DNA from: Epiperipatus broadwayi | Taxonomy: Eukaryota > Onychophora > Udeonychophora > Euonychophora > Peripatidae | NCBI GenBank assembly: GCA_028023455.1 | Contig: JAQFVV010012400.1 | Span: 17,541,490 to 17,605,489, forward strand | Reading direction: 5' to 3' | DNA length: 64,000 nucleotides | In this document: piece by piece, positions 13,039-24,964 of the stretch | Numbering within the stretch: the first letter of the stretch is position 1 | How the letters are laid out: every line of letters begins with the position of its first letter | Notes under the pieces: generated by a model | What the model saw: the letters and a program-made list of their open reading frames with translations, nothing else | Database searches by the model: none | Told to the model about the DNA's origin: nothing | Position numbers and translations under genes: made by a program

Positions 13039-13264
13039 TCGCAGATCAAAGGCAAAAGCCTCAGCTACTCGAACTCTGTCTTCTTCACAACCTTGTAATA
13101 CATTCACCTATATGAAAGGCCCTCCCTACCATATAGTGGAACCTCGGAGCGATAGCCCACCTGAGCGACCTCCCAAGCCAAAAGACAAGCAAGAACCTCC
13201 ATTAATTAGGTTATCTCAAGAAAGCCTAGTAGGAGAACCAAAGTGGCCAAAGGATCCATTTGAA
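13039..13264 (+). CDS. Exon: cytoplasmic tail, proline-rich, first part
   Basis: This 226-bp exon has acceptor TTTTACAG and donor GTAAGT. It opens by completing the split serine codon and continues with RRSKAKASATRTLSSS, a basic stop-transfer and Ser/Thr-rich stretch. Then come TFTYMKGPPYHIVEP, SPPERPPKPKDKQEPP and a Leu/Ser-rich segment ending KWPKDPFE. PERPPK fits the class II SH3-ligand pattern PxxPxK, and two tyrosines sit in the first third. Base composition is visibly less AT-rich than the flanking intron, as expected for real coding sequence. The frame stays open ~90 bp into the intron, so the donor, not a stop, defines the end. Confidence 0.85.
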
Positions 13265-14379
13265 GTAAGTTCAAAATGTGCCAATACATTTATAGTATAC
13301 ATTTTAGAAAACAAAAAACATAAATATATCATAAAGAAACAGAATACAATACCAGTTTGAATCTTATAATATAAACAAAACTACAGAAACATGCATTCAG
13401 TGCTACAATCATAATCATTTCCATCTTGTTATATATTGTTGAAACAAATATATTATGTATAAGCTGGTAATGATAATGTTATAGTAAGTGAAAGTAGTTT
13501 TATTTATTATTTAATGACATAAATTTTGAAATGGTAACATGTAATATATATATATTATTTATATTTAACACGACTTATAAGGTATATATATAATAAAAAG
13601 TCAGATGTCACATGACATATATAGTTTGCATTTACAAATATGTAAAATTAAAAGCATGCTCTTAATTTTATATATATTGTGATGATCGCACATACTGCGG
13701 CCACACATATAGATATTTAACATTTAAAGAATATTAAATATTGCGTTTGGAATACTAAAAAGTGAGTTTAAAAAATTATAAACAAAGAAATGTTTTAATT
13801 AAGAAAAGAGAGGGAATAAATTAGAATCGAAAAGATTCTTATCTTTTACCCTCCAAAGTTAAGATTTTGTGAAATGAAAAATAAGTAAAGTTAGAGATAT
13901 GAAAATTGTACATTTAGAAAATTAATAGTGATAAAGAAATATAAATGAAAGACAAACTAAAATATGATGTATAAGAAAAGTAAAGTTTGAAGAGTTTAAG
14001 TAAGAGTAAAATAGAAATTTAAAACATGACCGAAAGATAAGGATCTGGGTCATAAAAATACACATTTGATGATAAAATGAAATGCGTGATGAAGTGTATA
14101 TGAAGTGGGATGAAGACAGCAATAATTAATGCATGTCAAAATAAAATAAAAACATTTATTAAAAATCTGTTTAAGTAAAAGTAAGAAAATTGAAATAATA
14201 AATAAATGTACATAGTGCTATGAGATTGGGTAAAAACAAATCTATATAAATGGCCGAAGGCACATTAAGAAAAGAAAGGTGGGAATAAAAGTGAAAACAA
14301 AGGATCGAAAGGACAAAGGAGTGTGGAATCTTTTAATTAAAAAATTTCAGTTTAGTGATTAGAGTTGGAGACTTCTTGT

Positions 14380-14700
14380 CGAGAGGTTGGTGGAAACGCT
14401 GCTCCGATAATAAGCAGCCATAGTTAACAAAATATGATTTCTAACATCGGTGCCTCATCAAGAATGGCTGGCTAAGGGCCGTCGTGATCGCTTGCCGATC
14501 CAGACTCACTGTGCTCTAATGGTTCCCATCTAGATGTAACAACTGCCAATGTAGTGCCTGCCAGAGAGTTTGTTTTGCCTGGTCCTTGATGCCCTAAATG
14601 CGGAGGAGTTCCCACAACCAAAATCTAACTTAGGAGCGACCGTCCCTGCTAAAGAAGTGGAGAAATTCCACATGGCAGTCAGAAAGACTTCAAATTAATT
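14380..14700. other. Unidentified GC-richer patch in intron 3
   Basis: About 300 bp stand out from the AT-rich surroundings: GTCGAGAGGTTGGTGGAAAC, then GGCTAAGGGCCGTCGTGATC, then sequence to about 14690. No long frame, splice-bounded exon, TIR or target duplication is apparent. The opening CGAGAGGTTGGTGG loosely resembles a pol III A box, but I found no convincing B box. It may be a SINE or an old insertion. Confidence 0.3.
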
Positions 14701-15169
14701 CAGAGACTTAAAACCTAGGTAAATATGTATACTACATTTTATATTTCCATGTGCACATACCTTTATTGAAACAATGGCCAAATTCTTACTTTAAATGATA
14801 AAGACATTCTTTAACTTTTTAATATATATCCGGAATGACGATTTATAAATGTACAATCATTTATAGGATCTTTTTATTTTGTTTACTCATAGCATTATAG
14901 CATATAATCTGTTTTTTTTTTATTGAGTGTTAATGATTTAAAGTATTTCTTTTATTGTTAATTTATTCTATTAAATATATTTATTATTGATTTAAATCTG
15001 TTTCGTCTCGTTCTTCGCCACTCCAAAAAGTAATATAGTCTTAGGATTTGGGAAATAATTATTACTCATTTAGAGTACTGAATTAACATGTGAAGCTAGA
15101 GGTGCAGTATTTTTATCCCATTAAAATTTATAAATATCCAAGCGCTGTAACTCTGTTAAATCTTACAGC

Positions 15170-15320
15170 AGTCGAGAGATAGTTGACCGGAAAAGATAAC
15201 CTGGGGCTATACCCATATAGTTACAGGTTCGGTCAAGTACGGATATAGACTCGTTTATGTCTGTATGTTCTCTCTGCTTGCAGTAGCGGAAAGTGGACGA
15301 TCTTGAATTTTAAGAATTCC
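15170..15320 (+). other. Possible tRNA-related SINE fragment
   Basis: The segment is GC-richer than its flanks and contains ACAGGTTCGGTCAAGT (about 15224-15239), a partial match to the pol III B-box consensus GGTTCGANTCC. No clear A box, poly-A tail or target duplication was found. Tentative. Confidence 0.25.
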
Positions 15321-15432
15321 CCATTATATATAAATAAAAGGGAAGTTAAACTTTCGCTTGCCGGGTTTCCATTACAATATCTAAGGTAAATACAAACTTT
15401 CCTAATGATTAATATATGCTAATTAGATTAAT

Positions 15433-15735
15433 GACTCAATGCTGATTTACTGAGCATGCAAAATACTCTCAATCCAAAGCACAATGAGTCTTTGAAAGAT
15501 AAGAATGGGTTGTTTTACCCTTTTTTAGTTATATTAATTTATATAGGCCAGCTTTAAAAAAAGACATGTGATCAATTTAAGATCTTCATACTTTTATTCC
15601 AGGGTGCTTAATATTGGCCTATATAAATGAATATAGTAAAAAGGATAAGATGGCCCATTAGTATCTTTTCAAATACTCTATCTTGTGTTTTGGATTGAGA
15701 GTATTTCATATGCTCAATAAACCAGCATTGAGTTG
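15433..15735. repeat. Inverted-repeat (MITE-like) element
   Basis: The left arm 15433-15550 (GACTCAATGCTGATTTACTG ... TTTATATAGGCCA) and right arm 15615-15735 (TGGCCTATATAAATGA ... CCAGCATTGAGTTG) are imperfect reverse complements with a ~64-bp spacer. No coding potential and no certain target duplication. A typical non-autonomous foldback or MITE layout. Confidence 0.7.
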
Positions 15736-16579
15736 CAAATTTTATCATAAGTTATTGGGCTAAATTATATAATGAACAGAAAAACTATGCATATATATGT
15801 AATGTCCAAAGTAATGGCTAACTTTGTTTAGTTATTTGGATGAAAATTTATGTAATGGAAATAAAAGTTATGGGTTTATTAAATACTGTACTAATAATGT
15901 TGTATGTTGAAAACTAAATTGTGTAAAAAAATTAACTTTATGATTGATTAATAGTTGAGCTGTAAATATCATCATGGTATAACTCATGAGCTTTTATTTT
16001 CATGAAAATAATCATTGCTTTATATGAGTACCACAACTCTGATTTATATATAAGCAACCAAATGAGAACATACATAGAGGATAAGTCTATTTCATGGAAT
16101 AGATATATCTGAATACATTACTAAGATACTTTTCAAATTAGATTCTTGACAAACAATTTTTTTTAAAAAGTAGATCGCTAAATATGCTTACTTTTTGTTA
16201 TATCAATGTCAATTTATTTTATCAGATAAAAGATCTTTTTTGTCTGACATTCAGTTTGTTATATTGTAAATAAATTGAGCATTGACATTCAAAAAGGCTG
16301 AAACTTCATATTAACAGTGAACTTTGTTTTGATATCAATCAAGCCAGCTTACCATTTCAAATATTAATTTAGATGAAATACTAATGTTTTAAAAGAACAC
16401 ATAAATGGGATATAAACATCATTTACATGCTCATTTAAATCATTACATGTAAATGTTATATGAGGTCATAGCTATCATTAACATATTTGGGACATTAGAT
16501 CAAGAGAATAAAGGATTAAGATTGATCTAACAATTTAATTAATAAATAATAACAGATAATAGCAATAATTCACAAATTG

Positions 16580-17035
16580 GCATTTTAGAAAAGGATTTCA
16601 TAAACATATTATTCTTTTAATAGAAAATTATATGTGATAAATATGGTCCAAATATATTTACAAGAATAGACTTTATTACAATTGTTAATTTTGGTATTGT
16701 CTTAATTCTTAAAATATATAGGTTAGTTAAATAAATGATAATATAATGAGAAGAGTATTTTGATTCAAATATGTTTTACTAAAAATAAAATATAAGTTAT
16801 TAAGTTATATATAAAACAATATTATTTCATTCTTTAGCAAAATATATACCTTGCCCATTGCATTGTTATTTATATTTGATTAATTTATATATTTTAAAAA
16901 TGAAAATGATACCAAAATTAATAATTTTAATGAAGTCTATTCTTGTAAAGGCATTTTAATAGATGTTTTTTTTCATACAATTTTCTATTAAAAGAATATT
17001 TATTTGTTTATGAAACCATTTGCTAAAAAATGCAT
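16580..17035. repeat. Imperfect inverted repeat in intron 3
   Basis: Sequence at 16595-16700 (TTTCATAAACATATTATTCT, TTTACAAGAATAGACTTTAT, TTAATTTTGGTA) recurs in reverse complement at 16910-17025 (TACCAAAATTAATAATTTTA, AAGTCTATTCTTGTAAA, TTTATGAAACC). The central ~200 bp is AT-rich and non-coding. The element is old and diverged. Confidence 0.6.
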
Positions 17036-17137
17036 GTTTTTACTATTAATTAAATGTTATTTCACTGTTAAAATCATCTTAGTCATTTATATTTGAATAT
17101 GTATTCTTACTTTAAAAAAAGATTAAAGAAGGCATGT

Positions 17138-17870
17138 GATGTTGATGTGATGTGATGTACTGTGGCCTCTCCTTAAATGAAGTCAAGAATATCTGAGCAA
17201 TTATGCCCAAATAAACCTGTTAGCCACTTAATTTTCCATTCCCCACTCTAAGTTTTCCCGTATTCTGCTCCATCCCATTTCCACAACATAATCTTTGTCA
17301 ACTCTATGGCCTTTATATGTAAATCCCCCTTATATTTTCCCAAACCCAGCATAAAAACCAATAATCCATTTTCTGTATAATCACTTTTTTCATATTTATT
17401 CTTCCATAACTTCATTATATGTAACCTTGCTGTTATCAAGCATTTACATTCAATTAACAAATGCCTAATATTTTATATTCCTTCCTTATATAATTTACAA
17501 AATAAATCACTCATATTTTTCCATTTACATGTATATTCTCTTGTTGCTAAAGATCCCATTCAAGCCTTAAACAATAAACTACTTTCCTTACTATTATCAT
17601 ATATTAACTTGCACCTAATATTCTGTTTATTTCTATATATATTTAAACTCTTTTTACTCTCCATACTATTTCTCCATCTCTAACTCCCTATTCTTTATTA
17701 ATAAATCTATTCTTTTATCCCATTCCTTACTACTATAACACTCAACAATTCTCTTTTCACAATCATCTCTTCTTTTGTACAAATATACTGATATAAATTC
17801 TTTATCCAAATCTTTTAAATCTATTATGACAATAAAAGCACTCTCTATTGACTAAATAAAAAATAAATAG
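17138..17870 (-). mobile_element. 3' end of a LINE with TGATG-type tail, minus strand
   Basis: The minus-strand frame 17460-17248 reads ECKCLITARLHIMKLWKNKY and further on FMLGLGKYKGDLHIKAIEL. The latter resembles the LGKYxIxxxK segment at the C-terminus of several LINE polyproteins. The element ends at 17138-17160 in GATGTGATGTGATG repeats, a simple-repeat 3' tail. Copies of the same 3' end in the same orientation lie at 24965-25245 and 61090-61200. The upstream boundary is uncertain and the frame is broken. Confidence 0.55.
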
Positions 17871-18096
17871 ATCACATGACATCCTTTTTCTGAATATTTA
17901 TAAACTAAACCTATTTTATTTTCTTGTAGAAGCCTAAGATTCCAATATCATAATTAACTTTTAAATCAAAGCTTATTTCAAAAACTATTAAAACATTTTA
18001 GAGAATTTAGAAATTTCTATGCATAATTTCTTGAAGTTTCAGTTTACATAAAGAAAACATTTTTTAATGGATTCCATTCTATTTATTTACTTATGT

Positions 18097-18385
18097 CAGG
18101 GGTCCCCAACCCTATGCCCATGGGCACCATGGCACCCACAGACCATTTTACATGTGCCCGCTGCTATCCAAACACTATAAAAAATTATTTATCTGATACA
18201 AATAAATTTAAGATTTTTTATAAATTATTGTATTATATTGTAATCAAATTGTAGGTCATACTATACTTTTACAGCATTAAAGAGTCTATCATTAATAATA
18301 TCCAACTATAAAAAATAAATGATGCCCGCCACCTGGCCGGTATTATAGAATGTGCTCTTAATTGCAAAAAGGTTGGGGACTGCTG
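18097..18385. mobile_element. Non-autonomous hAT element (MITE), 289 bp
   Basis: The 15-bp terminal inverted repeats are CAGGGGTCCCCAACC (left) and the complement of GGTTGGGGACTGCTG (right; 13/15 match). They are flanked by a perfect 8-bp target duplication ACTTATGT (18089-18096 and 18386-18393). The CAGGGGTCCCCAACC terminus and 8-bp duplication are diagnostic of the hAT superfamily. The interior is non-coding. Confidence 0.9.
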
Positions 18386-18559
18386 ACTTATGTCATGAAT
18401 GAAAGTTTCTGATTTCTTGCATATAAACTATCACTGATTCATGCATCAGTGATATTTTCCATGAGTTAACAAAAAACTAGAGATGAGGTTTTCTCTTTTG
18501 TTTGATGCCTGACTTTACATTGTTGTTAAAGTTTAAGTATGCACTAATTTTTTAAATTA

Positions 18560-19539
18560 CACCTGGGTCTCATTTTACACGATAGACAGGTTCCTCAGAA
18601 AACACGCGCAAACAAAATTGTGCAAAAATAGATGTAACTTTCCTTGAAAAAGGGGGGATATGGACTGTGATTTTTCAAAAATCATGTAAAAGCAAAGCAC
18701 CAATGTAAAATTACTTTAAAATTCGCGCAAAAAAAAAAATAAGGAAATAAAATATGACTAATAAAAAATTTCAAATTTGAAAAAAATTGATACAAGACAA
18801 ACTTTTTTTAACTATAATATTTAATTTTATTCAAAATAATATATTTTTATGCATAATTTATAGTACAGTAATTTACATTTTTTATACACGTTTTAATTAT
18901 TATCGCTATTTGCCGATAAACAGGTTCGTTTGCAAACTGGTAAAAAATCAGATTCTTCACAAGAGGAAATACAACTAGCGCCAACTTCACCCTCATGTTG
19001 TGTTATTGGTTTTCTGGTGACAACATAATTAGTAATTAATCTTTGTAATTTTTAAATTGTTAATTACAATTAAAAATCAGATTTTAATTTTTAATTGTCA
19101 AATTTAATTGTGCCCACTGCTATTACTCACCTTTTAAAAATAAACTTGCGGACACTAAATGATTAATAATTGATTACGTTCTTTTTTAAAAAGCAAAAAC
19201 AGAATGTGATTTAAAATGCAATATTAACATGCACAATGTTTGAACAAATTTACATTATAATCTTATAAAATTTAATATGTGTATACATAAAATGTGGAAA
19301 TCATGATTTTAATTTCATTATTGCATAAAATCTTACTATTATAAAGCACTGAAAATATTGAAATTACTAAGATAAAAGTCGAATTCCAATAATGTGCTAT
19401 TACTTTCAATATGACGTAAGTGCACGAAATTTATTATTTAAAGTAATAGCGCATTATCGGAGTTCAACTTCCGAAGAAACGTGAATCGCGTAACTTCAAA
19501 ATCATGTTAAATAAATCCGCGTAAAAAGAGACCCAGGTG
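18560..19539. mobile_element. Tc1/mariner-type (Tigger/pogo-like) non-autonomous element, 980 bp
   Basis: The ends are inverted repeats beginning CACCTGGGTCTC (left CACCTGGGTCTCATTTTACA; complement of right CACCTGGGTCTCTTTTTACG) and are flanked by TA dinucleotides (18558-18559, 19540-19541). A TA target and a TIR continuing into TTTTACRCG-like subterminal sequence resemble Tigger/pogo elements. No transposase motif remains; frames are short. A second inverted repeat sits inside at about 19378-19471. Confidence 0.75.
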
Positions 19540-20024
19540 TACACTTAAAAGTACCTTTTTAAAAAAATTAGATATTATATTTTTTTACCCAGATATATAC
19601 TTTTATATTAACTATACAATAGATTAACAGAATTTACTTTAAATATGCACGATTGTTTTTTAATGCCTTCTACATTTTATAAATAACCACAGAAAAATCA
19701 CATAGATGAGGCTGCTGTTAACCAAAAAGAGACCTTTGATTCCTTATTGAGACCATAAAAAAATAATAGGGCAAATTCCTAAAGTCCAACTGCTATTACT
19801 ATATAATTATTCATTTATAATAAATGTGGTTTTAAGGCACGGTTCCTCGAAAACATTCAGCCAAATTTATTACTAACTATATTTTTTCTCTAATAATTTA
19901 CAATTAATTATTCATTTATAGTAAATCAATATAGTGCTAAAAATGCAATAACCACAAAACTAACAATGTGTAGTATTTTATTAAATCAAATGAACATGAT
20001 GGGCTACTCAACAACACATATCAG

Positions 20025-20400
20025 TTAGCTCAGTGAGTTTATTGGCTTTTTATTTTTAAATTTAAAACCAATAACGCCATGATCATTTTTCTCAATTGCC
20101 TTCTTGATGACAGGATGAATATATGTGCGAATGATTTTATTTACAATTATAACATACAAAACAAAATTATGGATCCTATTCTTAGGAAGATGAAAAGTCA
20201 CCAGCCAAGGCAGGAGGGGCAGCCAAAGATGGAGAATGCTAAGAATGCCTGATTGTGGACTCAGGGTGTTATTTGATGATGACTTTTTATTTAGATACTT
20301 ATAACTGCAAATCACTTTCAAATGAATGAAGATTGCATGAATTGGAAGAAAAATTGTCCAATATTGAATGAGATACTGTTGGTCTTTTTAGATAGAAGAA
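20025..20400 (+). mobile_element. RTE-like LINE copy 1, 5' leader
   Basis: The sequence matches, with divergence, the 5' region of the LINE copy at 46150-46530. Both have TTATTGGCTTTTTAT, then AGCCAAGGCA, then CTTTTTATTTAGATACTTA and an A/G-rich start of the coding region. It breaks off at about 20400, where a run of AAT and GAG repeats begins. The coding part resumes near 21190 after an ~800-bp stretch that does not match the LINE. Confidence 0.6.
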
Positions 20401-20534
20401 AAGGTAAAAAGAAAATAATAATAATAATAATAATGAGGAGGAGGAGGAGATTATTATTATTAGTGCTTCAACTTGCTAGTTGAGTGTAAGATCAGTTAGA
20501 TCTCTTTAAAAGTTCATTTATTTACTAAGAGATT

Positions 20535-20578
<44 letters not shown>

Positions 20579-21086
20579 TTTTAATATGCAAACAACCTTA
20601 CTGCCCTTACACATTATATCAAGAGATAGTCCAAATAGATTCGTAACTAGAGCTGTTCTTTATTTATTTCTAGAAACAACTTTACACTACTAGTTTCACT
20701 TTTCACTAGTTTACCTTTGTCCTTCTCATTCCATTTACTTTACATTTGACTTGACTTGCACTTTACACCATTAAGCAACTGCTCTTTCACACTCTGCAAT
20801 ACTAGACACCGATTGACAACTCTTGCACCCACACTTGTCTTTAGCTGACTTATTCTTCTGATTTCCCACTGCTGCACACTTATTCCATTTCTGACCCTTG
20901 CTTAATTCTTCTGCAGACTCTTTATCACTTTTTCTAATTTGCATAAAGTTACTTTCATTAGCATGTATATTATTAGTCTGTTGCTATTTCTAATAAGTTT
21001 TATTCTTTCTGCATCCTTAAAGCTGTTTTATTTCTGGAGTATTTTACATATTAATATTAACAACTTGTACACACACCTTAATTTAT

Positions 21087-21126
<40 letters not shown>

Positions 21127-21131
21127 ATAAA

Positions 21132-21169
<38 letters not shown>

Positions 21170-21185
21170 TCTGACTGTGTGCACA
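20401..21185. repeat. Simple repeats and unidentified insert between LINE halves
   Basis: Contains (AAT)n-(GAG)n-(ATT)n at 20417-20463, (TA)n at 20538-20573, and two more TA arrays at 21091-21122 and 21136-21166 separated by a short GTGAATAAATTAA spacer. The ~500 bp between the TA blocks (20580-21090) is moderately C-rich and unidentified. It is presumably an insertion into LINE copy 1 flanked by expanded TA repeats. Confidence 0.5.
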
Positions 21186-21189
21186 GCAG

Positions 21190-22970
21190 AAACTCAGTAT
21201 AAAAAGTCGATACGATTACTTCAAAGGCATTAATATTGGAAAAATAAATGGTGCAGGATTCATTACAAATAAAAACTAGAACAACATTGTGGAAATTGAT
21301 GATGTATTAGATAGAGTAGCAAGATTATTTATTTGACTTAAAGAAAGCTACCAAATGCAGACAATTCAAGTTTATGCCCTAACAAATTCTAATGATGCTT
21401 TAATTAAGTCAAACAACATTTTTAAATTATTGTGATAAACTTTAATACTAGAATTGATAAAAAATTGAGAGATATAAGTGATGTAGATAAATTTGGCCAT
21501 GAAATTAATGCAGAAGTACTGAAAACCTCCAGCAAGCTATATGCAAACTAACCACCAGTAAAGTAAGTATAAAATGAGCACATCTATAATTTTTTTTTCA
21601 TATGTCAAAGTGTTGACTGGAAAGCGAACCCGGGCCAGCTGTTTGCAAGGCAGCTATGCTAACCACTAGGCCACCAATGCTTGACAGCACATCTGTAATT
21701 TAACTTTGATTGTATATAAGAATACAATAGAATTAAGAGATGACATCAACAAGTAGAATGAGTAAATATATATGTAATGTTATGAATTCTTCGAAAAAAA
21801 TGCAACATGCAAACATGGAAGCATCCAAATGAATGTATAGTAGAACTGGATTATATTTTAACAAATAGAAACTATGTATTTTAAAATTACAATGCTCTTA
21901 ATAGATTCAACATGGTTAATGGGATGTATAATATATGTTATAGTAAAACTCACAAATCACTATTTAGTAAAAAAAAATAATAACATTTGATATTTCTGAC
22001 ATTCGTAAACACTCCAATAAATTTAAATTGGAACTTGCAAATAGTTTTAAATATTAACTGACGTTGAAAATGTTTCAGATTTGACTGAAATTAATAAACT
22101 GATAAAAGTCATACAAAAAAAGCAGAAATATACCAGTAAATTTTTTACGCAATCAAGACAATGTGTCTAGAGTTTTGTAAAATGATAGAAAAATAGCTAA
22201 TTATGATATAAAAAAATATAATTGTGAATTCCACAAAGAAAGCTATAGAAAATAATATAAGTTTTAAAAATGTGGTATTGGAAGGAAAAAGCAACGATTC
22301 CATGAAATATGTTTAAGAATTTTATTATAAAGAAATATAAGGTAATAAAGAACAAGAGAACAAAATATTGTCACAATAATTCACCTTTTAAATTGCCAAA
22401 TATTTTTAAAAAGGAGATTAAAATTAGAATTAAATTTATGAAGGGAAAAGCTACAGAAAATGATGGAAATATTACTGATCTTTTTTCCAAAAAATAAAAA
22501 TAAAATCAAACCCAATATTACTGATCTTTAAGTGAATTGGGGAAAAAAATACAAAAATTGTTGACAAAGTTTTATATCAGATTTGTAAATAATAGATATA
22601 ATAGATGTATTATGCAAAACTACCTGAAATGAAAATTATTTAAAAAGACAGTATTAATAGTTGATATTCCTAATCTTCAGAAGCACTTAATACATTTAAA
22701 TTGGAACTTGCATATCATTTTAAAATATTAAGAGATTTTGAAAGTGGTTCAAATTTGAATGAAATCAATAAGAAGATAACTGATGCTTTATTAAGAATTA
22801 CAGGAATGGTAATTGGTTTAAAAAAACTAGAAATTTACCAGTAAATTTTCTCTTTGAGGCAGACAGTATATGAAAGAAAGAAGATATATTAACAATTTTT
22901 TTAAAAAAAAGATTCATTAATTGAATATCTAGATCTTTATAAAATCTTATGAAAAAAGGTTAACGATATT
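21190..22970 (+). mobile_element. RTE-like LINE copy 1, degenerate coding part
   Basis: The sequence aligns by eye with the intact endonuclease-RT frame at 34290-36210. Shared stretches include the region around 21350 (CAAATGCAGACAATTCAAGTTTATGCC) and, near 22700, AATTGGAACTTGCA followed by the FEHDSDLNEI-like segment. Multiple stops and frameshifts make it a pseudogene. It is interrupted by a minus-strand SINE at 21593-21685. Some segments (around 21990 and 22660) appear twice, so two overlapping fragments may be present. Confidence 0.65.
21593..21685 (-). mobile_element. tRNA-derived SINE, minus strand
   Basis: On the minus strand the element starts with a tRNA-like head: A-box-like GGCCTAGTGGTTA and B box GGCCCGGGTTCGC. 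It ends in CATATG plus an A run. It is flanked by a 16-bp duplication AGCACATCT[A/G]TAATTT (21577-21592 and 21686-21701, one mismatch). Related + strand copies are at 28812 and 43441. It inserted into the older LINE copy 1, giving a relative age order. Confidence 0.8.
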
Positions 22971-22974
22971 TTTC

Positions 22975-23620
22975 TAATCATACCATGATTAAAAAACTCA
23001 AGTGGTGGCATCTGGAACCTAAATATTTAGACTTTCTAATCAAGATAAACCTAGATGCTCTCCCTACAAACTATTTTCTGGTCACCTATAGGGGTTTCTT
23101 GCACATAGACCAGGTCTGCCCTTTATGTCATAGGGAAGATAAGATCATGTTGCATGTTTTCTGTCATTTTACCTTGCTTCAATGTTATAGAGACATTATA
23201 GCCTCCATCTATATATGCTAGAAGCCCACTCTCACTATCCTGATTAGTAGTATTGGCAATGGTGTATTTCTGTCTATTAGGATTTCCACTTTCTTACCCT
23301 TTGAATATTGGTCCATTGCATGTATGCTTATCTTTAATCCTACCATTGATAATCCCCATCAATTATTCATATTAAAGCGTCAGACTATCCATGATAGAGA
23401 CAAAAATTAGCTCCTTTATTTATTTTTAAGACTACATGGGACCTTTCTTGCCATTGGAGATTTTCATTTATGATGCTTGAGCTGTATATTTAGTTATTTC
23501 TGATTGCAAGACTAGTTGTGTGATCCTCATCTCAGCTTTGTCATTAACTGTATTACTTTCATCATTGTACTAATGTAAACATATTATATAATCAATAAAA
23601 TTCTTATGAGAAAAAAAATA
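22975..23620 (+). mobile_element. 3' fragment of L1/Tx1-like LINE (same family as 6230-9960)
   Basis: The frame 22985-23221 reads KWWHLEPKYLDFLIKINLDA, then LPTNYFLVTYRGF and CPLCHREDKIMLHVFCHF. This is clearly homologous to the minus-strand protein at 7288-6404 (HFKRWSLEPKFLDF, LPTNWFLYHRRAF, CGLC). Downstream sequence to about 23620 is non-coding and ends near AAAATTCTTATGAGAAAAAAAATAA, possibly the poly-A tail. The copy is truncated at its 5' end right where LINE copy 1 stops. Confidence 0.7.
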
Positions 23621-24964
23621 ATATAATGGTAAGGAAAGTTCTGTAAGTTTAATATTTACTAGTCAATATTATTTTTAATAAAATGTTTTATTATTTAAAC
23701 TATTGTGTTTTCTGTGCTGTTTTTAATTGGTCTCATCCTAAATGCACAGCATGCACAAATCACTATTAGAGCCGAGAAATCATGTTCTGAGTTGATGAAT
23801 TGCTGGGATGACAGTAGTGTAAAATTGAGATAGTGTTTCCAGAGGGTAATGCATCCATAGGCATTCTTTCAAAATTTAAAGTGGTGCTTAAAGTTAAGGG
23901 ATGGCATAGTTTAAGCCCATATAAAAATGTTTTTGGATGAGAGCTGAGAACAACTCTCTGAGGAATGATTTGAAGTATGGTGATCAGCAAATACAACTTG
24001 AACAATTTATATAAAATAATTATATAAGTGATACATGGTTTAACCATCAACATCAATCTTATTTAACTTTAATTTTTTATTATATTTCTTTATAATGATA
24101 AAGGAAATAATGTGGAAATGGATGGTTCATCGTATTACAATTCAGAAATTTATTTATATACAGATTTATTTCTATGAGTAATCAGAATAAGCACTTTGAA
24201 GAGATTACAAAGTTATTAGTTGAAGTGTGTATTTACTTGTTTAAATTTTTCAAAATAACTGCAAACAAACCAAAATTTTAGTTTTTTTTCTCTATATGTT
24301 GATGCCTTGCACTAAAATATACTTCACATAATATATTACAAAGTTTTATTTTTTTTATAAAAGTCTTATAAAAGATAAAAAAAAGTTTTAACTAGCCTTT
24401 ACAGGACAAATATTCCCCAAGAATAATAGTATAGGAGAATTCAGAACTCACCAGGCAAATCATCTACTAGGAGATGAGATTTTTTTAAACTTTTATTTTA
24501 TTGTTTTACTCTTTATATAATATTAGTTAGCCAGCCATTGGCAATTAATAATTGAATGTTAATTGTGTTGGATTTTGGAAATTTTAGTTATCTAAAAAAA
24601 AAAAAAAACAGTTTTACTTGGATTTGAATTCATATTATGTACTTTCATTTTTAATAAATATTATTTATGTAAATAGAACCATAAACATGACCAATAATGC
24701 TTGGTTGCAATGTCTTCACCAATTGCTTAATCATGGATTGTTTACATGTACATGCACATATATGCATGCATATATACATATTTGTATTCCTGTACACATA
24801 CATGTATATTACATTCAGTATATTTTTACAATATATTCTATTCTTTTACATTAGATAATGGTATATTAATGCCCACTAAATGGCAGAGTAATCAGATTTT
24901 TGTAAATAGTGTGTTTTTTTTTTTGGATATAAAAAATTGATTTATTTACTAAAAGAAAATCGAT

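Noticed and set aside
13112-13360. An 82-codon frame starting at an internal ATG
   Set aside because: It is the third exon of the membrane-protein gene read through its donor into the intron, not a separate small gene.
20939-21130. 63-codon hydrophobic frame ending in Tyr-Ile repeats
   Set aside because: AT-rich sequence running into a TA array; no start context or homology.
23766-24056. 96-codon minus-strand frame
   Set aside because: No motif recognised and codon usage simply follows AT content; could be LINE-derived but unsupported.
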